From positions 1 through 11,603 of the forward strand of contig JADLBT010000103.1 in NCBI GenBank assembly GCA_020847555.1: a stretch of 11,603 nucleotides of DNA, given 5' to 3'. Below the pieces are notes generated by a model. The model was not told where the DNA came from. It ran no database searches and saw only the letters and a program-made list of their open reading frames with translations. The first letter of the stretch is position 1; the number at the start of each line of letters is the position of its first letter. Position numbers and translations under genes: made by a program. The stretch is from Gemmataceae bacterium (GTDB lineage Bacteria; Planctomycetota; Planctomycetia; Gemmatales; Gemmataceae). Of this stretch, positions 1-6,716 are shown piece after piece.

Positions 1-1002
1 AGCGCGCAGGCCCGGGCGGGGTTCCTGCGCGGCCGGCCGGACCGGCGCCCGCCGGCGACCCTGGAGGACGCCCGCGAGGAGGTGGAGCTGTTTCACGCCT
101 ACTGCGACGCCGGCCTGTGGAACGAGGCCGACGGCGTATACGTCGCCCTCGACAACCCGAAGCACCGCTTCCTGGCGCCGGCCTTCGAGCGCGATCTGCT
201 GCTGCGGTTCTTTCCCGGCGGAGACTGGCGCCGGCCGCCGCTGTGGCCGGGGTTCGGCCGGTGGCGCAGCCTGGCGATCGGCTTCGAGCTGCTCGGCGCT
301 TTCGCGGACGCGCTGGCCGCCTACCGCGACGCGGACGCCCCTCTGCGCGGCGACGCGCTGCTGGCGCTCGGGCGCCTCGGGCCGCTGGTGGACCAGGCTC
401 ACGTGCCCCACCCGTGGCAGGCGCTGTGGCAGGCGTACCGGGCGCACGCCCTGTGCCTGGCGGGGCGCGTCGCGGAGGCGGTCGCCGTCGCCCGGGCGCT
501 GGTGCCGGTGGACGTGTACGAATGGGTACACGTCTTCGAGTGTCTGCTGCGTGCGGGTTGTCTGGGGGCGCTGGACCTGCACAGCGTCCTGTACCGCCCG
601 CCGCACGCGGCCGAGCACCGCTGGTCCGCGCTCGCCCGCCAGCGCATGCGCGCCGACTACCTGCGCCGCAGCGTCTCGCCGCCGACCGACCTGGGGCGCG
701 AGTACGAGGCGCTGCAGGAAGCGTATGACCGCGGCGGCCTGCCGTACGAGCGCGCCCTGGTGCGCCTGAGCCACGCGCGCTGGCTCCTGGGACTCGGCCG
801 CTGTTCGCAGGCGCGAGCCGTCAACGCGGTCGCGCTGGACCTCGCCCGGCGGTACGAGATGCGTGTCGTGCAAGCGGATGCATGGGAGGTGAGTGCGGAC
901 GTCGCCCGGCGGATCGGCAAGGCCCAAGAGGAAGTGATGGCGCGCGAGGCCGCGGGGCGGCTCCGCGCCGACGCGGGCTACCGCGGACCGGGCCGGCCCT
1001 GA
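1..1002 (+). CDS. Helical-repeat (TPR-like) protein of unknown function, 5'-truncated
   Basis: The reading frame is open from base 1, so the gene very probably starts upstream of the window. The first possible start inside is the GTG at 82, which has no convincing ribosome site and would begin mid-protein. The visible part is about 333 residues and ends in TGA at 1000-1002. The sequence is almost entirely alpha-helical, with amphipathic helix pairs rich in Ala, Leu and Arg, such as the segments around ALAAYRDAD and ARWLLGLGRCSQARAVNAVA. This pattern is typical of tetratricopeptide-like solenoids. No signal peptide, membrane segment or catalytic motif is visible. Such repeats often form the C-terminal sensor part of larger multidomain proteins, including STAND NTPases, but the N-terminus that would decide this lies outside the window. 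It is therefore best called hypothetical. The frame shows strong GC bias at third codon positions, supporting a real gene. Confidence 0.7.
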   Translation, partial: SAQARAGFLRGRPDRRPPATLEDAREEVELFHAYCDAGLWNEADGVYVALDNPKHRFLAPAFERDLLLRFFPGGDWRRPPLWPGFGRWRSLAIGFELLGAFADALAAYRDADAPLRGDALLALGRLGPLVDQAHVPHPWQALWQAYRAHALCLAGRVAEAVAVARALVPVDVYEWVHVFECLLRAGCLGALDLHSVLYRPPHAAEHRWSALARQRMRADYLRRSVSPPTDLGREYEALQEAYDRGGLPYERALVRLSHARWLLGLGRCSQARAVNAVALDLARRYEMRVVQADAWEVSADVARRIGKAQEEVMAREAAGRLRADAGYRGPGRP

Positions 1003-1054
1003 CGACATTACCAGCCGCGAGTGCCGGCGAGCGGGCGGGGGAGGGGTTGTCTCA

Positions 1055-1068
1055 AAATCCTGGGATTT
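1055..1068. promoter_or_regulatory. Operator-like dyad (AAATCC-TG-GGATTT)
   Basis: A perfect 6-bp inverted repeat with a 2-base centre lies in an AT-richer patch of the intergenic region 1003-1259. It overlaps the left side of a candidate -35 box at 1066-1071. It could be a repressor or activator site for the membrane-protein gene downstream. No regulator is identified and the call rests only on symmetry and position. Confidence 0.25.
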
Positions 1069-1094
1069 ACCCGATCGTGTACAGATCATACACT
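1066..1094 (+). promoter_or_regulatory. Candidate sigma70-type promoter upstream of the four-helix membrane proteins
   Basis: TTTACC (1066-1071) and TACACT (1089-1094) are separated by 17 bases and lie in the least GC-rich part of the intergenic region. A second dyad, GTGTA at 1077-1081 with TACAC at 1089-1093, overlaps the spacer and -10 box. An alternative pair is TTGACG (1146-1151) with TAGGCC (1169-1174), which has a weaker -10. The 257-base region 1003-1259 holds no gene that can be supported. It also has a short tandem GGTA run at about 1115-1125. Confidence 0.3.
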
Positions 1095-1259
1095 GTGAAA
1101 GCCCGGACGAGCAAGGTAGGTAGGTGCCACGTCACGCGGCTCGCCTTGACGGGCGGCCCGCGCGGTCGTAGGCCAATCTCCGCCCGCGCATAACAACGTC
1201 TGCCTTCACCCCTTACAAGCCACGTGGGGCGGCCTCGCGAGGGCTTACCCGAGGGACCG

Positions 1260-1766
1260 ATGGCTCGGAACGTACCCCCCCTGGTGTTCTGGCTGGGAGT
1301 GGCCAGCCTGAGCCTTGGCGTGATCTGGCTGCTCGCTGTCCTCGTCGTCCGGGGGGGCGACATTGGGGAGTTGCTCCGCGCCGGCCAGGGTGATCCGGAG
1401 TACGTCTTTCGCCTGACCGAGCGCGGCCTGAGCGGCGGTACGCTCTTCCTCGCCATTCCTCTGCTGATCCTGGAAATAGTGGTTGCCGTGATGTTGGCAG
1501 TCGCGGGGGTCGGCCTGCTGCGCCTGCTGCCGTTCGCACGCTGGGCGGCCGTGTTCGCCTGCGCCAGCGCCATCGCGGTGGAGTTGCTCAGCAGTGTCGT
1601 GTTCGTGTTTTGCTTGACGTCTCGCAGTGCCGCCGTCAAGGTTGTGCCCCTCATCCTCGGCGGGCTCGTCACGCTGGCCGCCATTGTCCTGTGGGGGAGC
1701 CTGTTCTTGCCGCCGGTGGTGACGGCCTACGCCGATGATCCCGCGGGCACGGATAACAAGGGTTAG
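1260..1766 (+). CDS. Four-helix integral membrane protein, unknown function
   Basis: This encodes 168 residues from ATG 1260, beginning MARNVPP. The ATG is chosen over an in-frame GTG at 1224 because GAGGGA (1251-1256) lies just upstream and because the next gene also begins MAR-. Four hydrophobic segments lie near residues 6-30, 61-86, 93-119 and 127-151. The loop between helices 1 and 2 is polar (about 31-60), and the C-terminal tail is short and acidic. No enzyme motif is visible. It is a paralogue of the next gene: both have the pattern LLxVAGxGLL followed by an Ala-Arg pair at the junction of helices 2 and 3, and the same order of helices and loops. I recognise no named family. It is probably an inner-membrane protein. 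It lies 81 bases before its paralogue on the same strand and is plausibly co-transcribed with it. Confidence 0.75.
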   Translation: MARNVPPLVFWLGVASLSLGVIWLLAVLVVRGGDIGELLRAGQGDPEYVFRLTERGLSGGTLFLAIPLLILEIVVAVMLAVAGVGLLRLLPFARWAAVFACASAIAVELLSSVVFVFCLTSRSAAVKVVPLILGGLVTLAAIVLWGSLFLPPVVTAYADDPAGTDNKG

Positions 1767-1847
1767 CGGTCCGTTGCAGCTCAACTGTGTACCAGCCGTA
1801 ATGGACCCGCCGGTTAACGTCGCGATTGTCCCCTGTTGAGGTTCGAC

Positions 1848-2504
1848 ATGGCTCGCCAACGACCCGCTGCCGTCACCGTGATGGGGATCCTGAACATCGT
1901 CTTCGGCTCGCTCGGCCTGCTGTGCTACATCTGCGGCGGGATCGGCCTGCTGATGCTGTTCAACTCCAACGCCCTGAACCTGCCCGGCGGCATCAATCCG
2001 TTCGAGGACATGAAGGTCTTCATGTCGCGTGAGGTGCCGGCGTACTGGCCGATCGCCATCGGGCAGATCGTCCTCGGGTTCATCATGTCAATCTTGCTGC
2101 TTGTCGCCGGGATCGGCCTGCTGAACATGGGCGGCTGGGCACGAGTGCTGTCCATCATCTACAGCATCATCACGATCCTGATGCAGATCGGCGGGCTCAT
2201 TTTCACCCTCGCGTATGTGAACCCGGCGATGGAGCGCTGGCAACAGCAGTTCATGGGGCGCGTCGGGGGCAGGCTCCCGCCGGGTGCGATGGGCGGGGCC
2301 GACTCGACCTTCAGTAACCTCATGTCGGTGGTCGGGGCGATCATCGGCATGGTCTACGCCATCGTCCTGCTGATCATGATGCTCCAGCCGCGCGTGTCGG
2401 CTGCGTTCAGCGGACGGGCTGCTCAGGACGACTACGCGGGCGGAACGGCGGACGAGGGCGACGACTACGAGCGCCGCCGCCGGCGCGACCAGTGGGATTA
2501 CTGA
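1848..2504 (+). CDS. Four-helix integral membrane protein, paralogue of the preceding gene
   Basis: This encodes 218 residues from ATG 1848. TGAGG at 1837-1841 gives a 6-base spacing, so the in-frame TTG at 1836 is not preferred. Predicted membrane helices are at about 11-38, 66-93, 98-123 and 157-180. The loop between helices 1 and 2 (39-65) contains a Pro/Gly stretch. A longer loop (124-156) separates helices 3 and 4, with Arg, Gln and Gly-rich sequence. The C-terminal tail (185-218) is hydrophilic, with an acidic patch followed by five consecutive arginines and an aromatic end (DQWDY). Residues 83-100 (LLLVAGIGLL then WAR) align with the matching part of the upstream protein. The charged tail is absent there and may be a cytoplasmic interaction surface; that is inference. 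The stop codon is 2 bases before the sirtuin start, so the two are likely translated from one message. Function unknown. Confidence 0.8.
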   Translation: MARQRPAAVTVMGILNIVFGSLGLLCYICGGIGLLMLFNSNALNLPGGINPFEDMKVFMSREVPAYWPIAIGQIVLGFIMSILLLVAGIGLLNMGGWARVLSIIYSIITILMQIGGLIFTLAYVNPAMERWQQQFMGRVGGRLPPGAMGGADSTFSNLMSVVGAIIGMVYAIVLLIMMLQPRVSAAFSGRAAQDDYAGGTADEGDDYERRRRRDQWDY

Positions 2505-2506
2505 CG

Positions 2507-3325
2507 ATGCACCACCCCGTCGAACACGACGACCTCCACGCTGAACTGGCCCGTGCCGCGGCCATGCTGCGCCCGGCCGACCGGGTGGCGGTCCTGACGG
2601 GGGCCGGCATCTCCGCCGAAAGCGGACTGGCGACGTTTCGCGGGGCCGGCGGCCTGTGGGAGGGGCACCGGGTCGAGGACGTGGCGACGCCGTGGGCGTT
2701 CGAGCGCTCCCCCGAGATGGTCTGGCGCTTTTACAATGCCCGTCGGGCCGGCCTGCGCGCTGCTCAGCCCAACCCCGGCCACCTGGCCCTGGTACGCCTG
2801 GAGGAGCGGCTCGGCGAGGGCTTTGCCCTGGTGACACAGAACGTGGACGGCCTGCACCGCACGGCGGGCAGCCGGCACGTCCTGGAGATTCACGGCAGTC
2901 TGGCGCGGGTGCGCTGCGTCGGCTGCGGCGAGGTGACACACCGCAGCACGGAGGAGCCCTTGCCGGACCTGCCGCGCTGTCACTGCGGAGCGCTGCTGCG
3001 GCCCGACGTGGTGTGGTTCCACGAATCGCTGCCGGCCGACGTTTGGGCGGCAGCCGAGCGGGCGGTGCTGGCGTGCCGGTGCTTCCTGGTCGTCGGCACC
3101 AGCGCCATCGTCTACCCGGCCGCCGAGTTGATCCCGCTCGCCCGGAGCAAGGGCGCCAAGGTCATCGAGGTCAACCTGACGCGCACGCCGGCCAGCACCT
3201 ACGCCGACGTGAGTCTGTGCGGCCCTGCCGGACAGATCCTCCCGGAGCTGGTATCACAACTGGATGGGGAAAGGGGCCAGGGGCCGCCGTCCCCTGGAGG
3301 CGCGCATGGCTGCCACCATCCTTGA
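2507..3325 (+). CDS. cobB: NAD-dependent protein deacylase, class III sirtuin
   Basis: This 272-residue Sir2-family enzyme removes acyl groups from lysine using NAD+, giving nicotinamide and O-acyl-ADP-ribose in the cytoplasm. The Rossmann signature TGAGISAESG is at 31-40, followed by TFRG at 43-46. QNVDGLH (111-117) and the catalytic His129 in EIHG are present. Four zinc-binding cysteines are C137, C140, C158 and C160; the second pair is spaced C-x-C. LRPDVVWF (164-171), GTSA (197-200) and EVN (221-223) complete the fold. Tyr76 and Arg79 form the YxxR motif. In SIRT5 and class III bacterial sirtuins this motif binds negatively charged acyl groups, so desuccinylase activity is likely. ATG 2507 lies 2 bases after the preceding stop; an in-frame GTG at 2492 is possible but less likely. 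The last ~20 residues are low-complexity Gly/Pro/His and overlap the folD ribosome site and start. Confidence 0.93.
   Translation: MHHPVEHDDLHAELARAAAMLRPADRVAVLTGAGISAESGLATFRGAGGLWEGHRVEDVATPWAFERSPEMVWRFYNARRAGLRAAQPNPGHLALVRLEERLGEGFALVTQNVDGLHRTAGSRHVLEIHGSLARVRCVGCGEVTHRSTEEPLPDLPRCHCGALLRPDVVWFHESLPADVWAAAERAVLACRCFLVVGTSAIVYPAAELIPLARSKGAKVIEVNLTRTPASTYADVSLCGPAGQILPELVSQLDGERGQGPPSPGGAHGCHHP
3296..3300 (+). promoter_or_regulatory. Ribosome binding site fixing the folD start
   Basis: GGAGG lies 5 bases before ATG 3306, inside the 3' end of the sirtuin gene. It decides for this start over an in-frame ATG at 3264, which would add 14 residues absent from FolD proteins. Confidence 0.8.
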
Positions 3326-4190
3326 CGGGAAGCAACTGGCGCAGACGATGCAGGCCGAGATCGCAGTCGAGGCGGGGCAGTTCGCCGCCGCGCACGGCTG
3401 CAAACCGGGCCTCGCCGCGGTGCTCGTCGGCGACAACCCAGCGAGCGAGGTCTACGTCCGCAACAAGCGCAGGGCGTGCGAACGCGCCGGCCTGGAGAGC
3501 TGGCTGCACGCCATTCCGAAGGACGTCGGCCAGGCCGAGTTGCTCAATGTCATCGCCCAGCTCAACGCCGACGCACGGGTCCACGGCATCCTCGTGCAGC
3601 TGCCGCTGCCGAAGCAGATCGACGAGGCGGCGATCATCCGCGCGGTTTCGCCGCTCAAGGACGTGGACGGGTTCGGCCCGGAAAACCTCGGCCTGCTCGC
3701 CGCCGGCTACCCGCGCTACCTGCCCTGCACGCCGGCCGGCGTGCAGCAACTCCTGGTGCGCAACGGCATCGACCCGGGGGGCAGGCACGTTGTCATCGTC
3801 GGCCGCAGCAACATCGTCGGCAAACCGCTCGCGTTGATCCTCATGCAGAAGGCAAAGGGGGCGAACGCGACGGTCACCGTCTGTCACAGCGCCAGCCGCG
3901 ACATCCCGGCACTGACGCGGTTGGCCGACATCGTCGTGGTGGCGATCGGTCAGGCCCGGTTCCTCAGGGCCGACATGGTGCGTGAGGGAGCGGTCGTCAT
4001 CGACGTCGGCACGAATCGGCTGCCGGACGGCAAGCTGACCGGCGACGTGGACTTCGACGCCGTCCGCGCGAAGGCGTCGGCGATCACCCCGGTCCCCGGC
4101 GGCGTCGGGCCGATGACGATCACCATGCTGTTGCTGAACACCCTCCGCGCCGCCCAGCTGCAGACGCAGGGCGGCGCAACGACCCCGTAG
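3306..4190 (+). CDS. folD: Bifunctional methylenetetrahydrofolate dehydrogenase / methenyltetrahydrofolate cyclohydrolase
   Basis: This 294-residue enzyme is the usual FolD length. It interconverts 5,10-methylene-THF, 5,10-methenyl-THF and 10-formyl-THF with NADP(H) in the cytoplasm, supplying one-carbon units for purines and formyl-Met. The N-terminal catalytic domain shows VGDNPASEVYVRNK (41-54), with Tyr50 and the essential Lys54, then ILVQLPLP (95-102) with Gln98, and KDVDG (118-122) with Asp121. The dinucleotide-binding domain contains VGRSNIVGKP (165-174). The C-terminal folate-site signature PVPGGVGPMT spans 262-271. All key residues are present, so the enzyme should be active. Its first 20 bases overlap the end of the sirtuin gene, implying a shared transcript and possibly coupled translation. 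The pairing with a sirtuin is not a standard operon. It is followed by a convergent gene. Confidence 0.97.
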   Translation: MAATILDGKQLAQTMQAEIAVEAGQFAAAHGCKPGLAAVLVGDNPASEVYVRNKRRACERAGLESWLHAIPKDVGQAELLNVIAQLNADARVHGILVQLPLPKQIDEAAIIRAVSPLKDVDGFGPENLGLLAAGYPRYLPCTPAGVQQLLVRNGIDPGGRHVVIVGRSNIVGKPLALILMQKAKGANATVTVCHSASRDIPALTRLADIVVVAIGQARFLRADMVREGAVVIDVGTNRLPDGKLTGDVDFDAVRAKASAITPVPGGVGPMTITMLLLNTLRAAQLQTQGGATTP

Positions 4191-4223
4191 CGGCAGCTGG
4201 ACGCGGTGCCGTCGGGCAGGGTG

Positions 4224-4239
4224 GGCGGACCAACCCGCC
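4224..4239. terminator. Weak hairpin between convergent genes
   Basis: GGCGG (4224-4228) can pair with CCGCC (4235-4239) across a 6-base loop in the 54-base gap between the stops of folD and the esterase gene. There is no T-run on either side, so this is at best a weak bidirectional terminator. Confidence 0.2.
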
Positions 4240-4244
4240 TTCCC

Positions 4245-5381
4245 TCACGGCATCGGGCCGGCGGCCGGGGCGCACGGACCACATGCGTCGCACGCCTCGC
4301 CAGCGGCGCCGTGCGGAAGCGGGGCGTACGGCGCCAGACGCGGACCGAGCCACTCGAAAATCCCAGGGATCAGCCGGAGCGCCGTCGCCGCGTCGTGCCG
4401 GCCCTTCGGGTCGTAGCCGACCCCCATCGTGATACCGCGGCACTTCATCAGGTACAGGAAGCTCTCCACCTGGGCATCGATGTTGAACTCGTCTCGGCCG
4501 CCATACGCGACGTACATTTCGAGGTCGCCATCCCGCAATCCGAAGCGGTCCACCATCTCGATCGGGTTCTCGCGCATGACCTCGAGCAGCGACTCCTCGG
4601 TCCGGCCGAAGATCGGGTCGATGACCTGCGTCAGGCGCAGCGTGATCAGCCCGCCGTAGAAGCGCGCGATCGCCTCGTGGCCGTGCCGCAGGTCGGTGCG
4701 CCACCCCCAGTTGTTCGGGTCGAAGTCAGCGAAGTAGCGACCGTTCTTGCTGACCCACCGCAGGTTGAGCGGCGGGAAGATGCCGACGACCACGCCGAAC
4801 GCGCCCTTGTGCTTGATGCCGTAGTTGTACGCCGCGAATCCGCCCATCGACACGCCGGCCAGGACGTGGGCGCCGCGCTCCGGTCGGAGCGGGTAGTGCT
4901 TGCACATGAAGTCCCACACGTCCTGCAGGATGAAGTCCTCGAAATCGCCCGCCTTCGTGTTCAGGAAGAAGCTCCCGGGGCAGGTGAAGCACGGCTCGCC
5001 CATCAGGCTGCCGTCGGGGGCGGCGATGATGAACGGCGGCAGTTTCCCGGCGCGAATCGCCTCGTCGATCCGCGGGGCAACCTGGTGGAGGAACGACTGC
5101 TCGTCCTGGGCGAACCCGTGCAGCCAGAGCATGATCGGGTAGCGGTGGTTCGGATCGTAATTCGGCGGCAGATACACGTACAGGTCGCGGCGCTGATACA
5201 GGGAGCGCGACCAGATGCGGTTGTCGTGGCCGTGGTTGGCGGTGTAATCGACGACCTTGCCGCTCAGCCGGCGGTTGATTACCTCCAGGTCGTTGCTGTT
5301 CTTGCGCCAGCCATTCCCCCAGACCCCGGCCGGGACGAGGGTCGCCATCATGAGCAAGCCGAGCCAGTGGGTCATTCGCAC
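4245..5381 (-). CDS. Secreted esterase-D-like alpha/beta hydrolase
   Basis: This encodes 378 residues of the esterase D / feruloyl-esterase-like type, acting on an unknown ester outside the cytoplasm. A hydrophobic N-terminal segment (about 5-22) after MRMTH looks like a signal peptide. The fold begins near LYVYLPPNY (67-75) and YPIMLWLHG (81-89), where the HG pair is expected at the oxyanion hole. The nucleophile elbow is GVSMG (176-180) with Ser178. Asp297 in YGGRDEFN and His329 in GRHD are the likely other triad members. C131 and C134 sit in a loop before the elbow. A Cys-rich tail has C364, C367 and C370. The GTG at 5381 is chosen because GGAGGGA (5391-5397) lies 9 bases upstream; ATG 5375 is the alternative. 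Longer in-frame starts lack a ribosome site and would bury the signal peptide. It is the only minus-strand gene here and likely has its own promoter in 5382-5525. Confidence 0.88.
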   Translation of the reverse strand: MRMTHWLGLLMMATLVPAGVWGNGWRKNSNDLEVINRRLSGKVVDYTANHGHDNRIWSRSLYQRRDLYVYLPPNYDPNHRYPIMLWLHGFAQDEQSFLHQVAPRIDEAIRAGKLPPFIIAAPDGSLMGEPCFTCPGSFFLNTKAGDFEDFILQDVWDFMCKHYPLRPERGAHVLAGVSMGGFAAYNYGIKHKGAFGVVVGIFPPLNLRWVSKNGRYFADFDPNNWGWRTDLRHGHEAIARFYGGLITLRLTQVIDPIFGRTEESLLEVMRENPIEMVDRFGLRDGDLEMYVAYGGRDEFNIDAQVESFLYLMKCRGITMGVGYDPKGRHDAATALRLIPGIFEWLGPRLAPYAPLPHGAAGEACDACGPCAPAAGPMP

Positions 5382-5390
5382 GGGTCGGCC

Positions 5391-5397
5391 TCCCTCC
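5391..5397 (-). promoter_or_regulatory. Ribosome binding site of the esterase gene
   Basis: On the minus strand this reads GGAGGGA. It is 9 bases from the GTG at 5381 and 15 bases from the ATG at 5375, so it favours the GTG. Confidence 0.55.
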
Positions 5398-5525
5398 AGG
5401 GCCGCATGTGCGGGCCGATACAACTGTCCGTCCCGATTACCTTCGGCCAACCCCTACGCTCGGAGTGAGCCGCACTGCAGGCACAATCCCTGCATCCGGA
5501 CGCGCGCCGGTCGAGTTTGCGGGGT

Positions 5526-5555
5526 TTGACGAACGCGCCGGGACAGCGGTAAGGT
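5526..5555 (+). promoter_or_regulatory. Candidate promoter for plsC
   Basis: TTGACG (5526-5531) is followed after 18 bases by TAAGGT (5550-5555), which keeps the conserved first, second and last -10 bases. Transcription would begin near 5562, placing the following palindrome at the very 5' end of the message. The region lies between divergent genes. It also holds a small dyad, TGCAGG (5476-5481) with CCTGCA (5489-5494). Confidence 0.35.
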
Positions 5556-5563
5556 AACAGAGT

Positions 5564-5633
5564 GGTGAACGGTGGATGGTGGGTGATGGGCGGAGAAGAC
5601 TTCCTTCTGCACTACCCACCCTCCACCACCGTT
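5564..5633. repeat. Heptad-repeat nested inverted repeat upstream of plsC
   Basis: The left arm is built from degenerate 7-base units: GGTGAAC, GGTGGAT, GGTGGGT, GATGGGC (5564-5591). AACGGTGG (5568-5575) pairs exactly with CCACCGTT (5626-5633). Further inward GGTGGGT can pair with ACCCACC. The centre AGAAG-ACTTC-CTTCT (5594-5608) forms a small hairpin, so the whole element can fold as one imperfect stem. The right arm ends immediately before the plsC ribosome site GAGG (5634-5637). A related element lies at 6717-6791; TGCACTACCC (5608-5617) here occurs there inverted. It resembles a dispersed structured repeat and contains no gene. Confidence 0.7.
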
Positions 5634-5647
5634 GAGGATGGGCAAGC

Positions 5648-6361
5648 ATGGTCGAGTTGGCGATCGTGGCGCTCCTGGCCGGCCCGGTGCTGGTCCGGTG
5701 GGTGCGGTCGAAGAAGAAGCTGTTCGACTTCGTGTGCCTGCCGATGAGCCGGGGGTACGCCCAGCTGTGGCATCGGTGGTGGTGCCGGCAGGCTGCGCCG
5801 CTGCCGGCCGAGGGGCCGGCCATCCTCATCTCGAACCACACGTGCAGCGCCGACCCGATGTTCCTCCAGTCCGCCTTCCGGCGCATCCCGTGCTACCTGA
5901 CCGCTCTGGCGCATTACAATTGCCACCCGTTCGTGCGCTGGGTGCTCGACTCGATGGACTGCGTGAAGGTGGCCCGGAACGGGCGCGACACGGCGGCGAC
6001 GTTGACCGCCCTGCGCCGGCTGCGCGAAGGGCGCGTCCTGTGCATCTTCCCGGAAGGGAACCTGAGCGGGGTGGCGAAGAATCGGCTGCGCAGCGCCAAG
6101 CATGGCGCTGCCTTGCTGGCGCTGCGCAGCCGGGCGCCGGTCTATCCGGCGTACATTGACGGCGGGCCGCGCACCGAGAAGTTGCTGCTGTCATGGGTGT
6201 GGCCGCCGCCCGGGCGCGTGCGCGTGTACTTCGGACCGGCGGTCGATCTGTCCGCCTACCACGACCGGCCGCGGAACCGGCAGGTGCTCGCGGAGGTGAC
6301 CCGGCTGCTGATGGCGCGTGTCGAAGCCCTTGACCCGAAACGGAAGGAGAGCACATCATGA
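5648..6361 (+). CDS. 1-acyl-sn-glycerol-3-phosphate acyltransferase family protein (PlsC-like)
   Basis: This 237-residue member of the PlsC/LPLAT superfamily transfers an acyl chain from acyl-ACP or acyl-CoA to a lysophospholipid-type acceptor at the inner membrane. The N-terminus is hydrophobic (2-18) and probably membrane-associated. Motif I, NHTCSADP (63-70), provides the catalytic HxxxxD as His64 and Asp69. A VxxARNGRD segment (106-114) fits motif II. Motif III is FPEGNLSG (134-141), a variant of the usual FPEGTRS. Motif IV is APVYPAYI (163-170), with Pro167. Length is typical. ATG 5648 is preceded by GAGG (5634-5637) at 10 bases, directly after a palindromic repeat. Its TGA overlaps the next gene's ATG (ATGA), so the two are translationally coupled. 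The exact acceptor cannot be read from the sequence. It could be the phosphatidate-forming PlsC or a paralogue for ornithine or other lipids. Confidence 0.9.
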   Translation: MVELAIVALLAGPVLVRWVRSKKKLFDFVCLPMSRGYAQLWHRWWCRQAAPLPAEGPAILISNHTCSADPMFLQSAFRRIPCYLTALAHYNCHPFVRWVLDSMDCVKVARNGRDTAATLTALRRLREGRVLCIFPEGNLSGVAKNRLRSAKHGAALLALRSRAPVYPAYIDGGPRTEKLLLSWVWPPPGRVRVYFGPAVDLSAYHDRPRNRQVLAEVTRLLMARVEALDPKRKESTS

Positions 6362-6711
6362 CCCAGACCGCCGAGGAACTCGCCCGGAAACGTTGCGTCC
6401 CCTGCGAGGGCGGTATCCCGTCGCTGTCGCCCGAACAGGTGCGTGCGCACCTGAACAGCCTGCCGGACTGGAAGTTGAGCGCCGACGGCCGGACCATCCG
6501 GCGCGAATGGCGCCTGAAGGACTTTCTGGCCGGTCTTGATTTCTTCCGCCGGATCGGCATGGTGGCGGAGGAGGAGGGACACCACCCCGACCTGCACCTG
6601 ACCGGCTACCGGAACGTCGCGGTCGAACTGACGACCCACGCGGCCAACGGCCTGACGGAGAACGATTTCATCCTCGCCGCCAAGATCGACCAACTCCCAG
6701 TGCAGGGGTGA
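6358..6711 (+). CDS. phhB: 4a-hydroxytetrahydrobiopterin dehydratase (pterin-4-alpha-carbinolamine dehydratase)
   Basis: This 117-residue cytoplasmic enzyme dehydrates the 4a-carbinolamine form of tetrahydropterin, recycling the cofactor of aromatic amino acid hydroxylases. The N-terminal KRCVPCEGG (11-19) is common in bacterial members. The active-site motif EEEGHHPDL (71-79) contains His75, His76 and Pro77. A third conserved histidine is His94 in TTHAANGLTENDF (92-104), with Asp103. AAGGAG (6344-6349) lies 8 bases before ATG 6358, inside the end of the upstream acyltransferase gene, and the two genes overlap by four bases. No phenylalanine hydroxylase gene is visible in the window, so its partner enzyme lies elsewhere or it serves another pterin. 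Pairing with a PlsC-type gene has no obvious metabolic logic. The family assignment is firm; the physiological role is inferred. Confidence 0.95.
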   Translation: MTQTAEELARKRCVPCEGGIPSLSPEQVRAHLNSLPDWKLSADGRTIRREWRLKDFLAGLDFFRRIGMVAEEEGHHPDLHLTGYRNVAVELTTHAANGLTENDFILAAKIDQLPVQG

Positions 6712-6716
6712 GGGTA

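Noticed and set aside
3264..3305. In-frame N-terminal extension of FolD from ATG 3264
   Set aside because: The extension has no homology to FolD N-termini. The strong GGAGG at 3296-3300 points to ATG 3306.
2656..3837. A 393-codon plus-strand frame across the sirtuin and folD genes
   Set aside because: It is out of frame with both well-identified enzymes and rich in Arg, Pro and Ala; no domain is seen.
4206..5468. A 420-codon open frame on the plus strand
   Set aside because: It is antisense to the esterase gene, whose catalytic triad and signal peptide show that the minus strand is the coding one.
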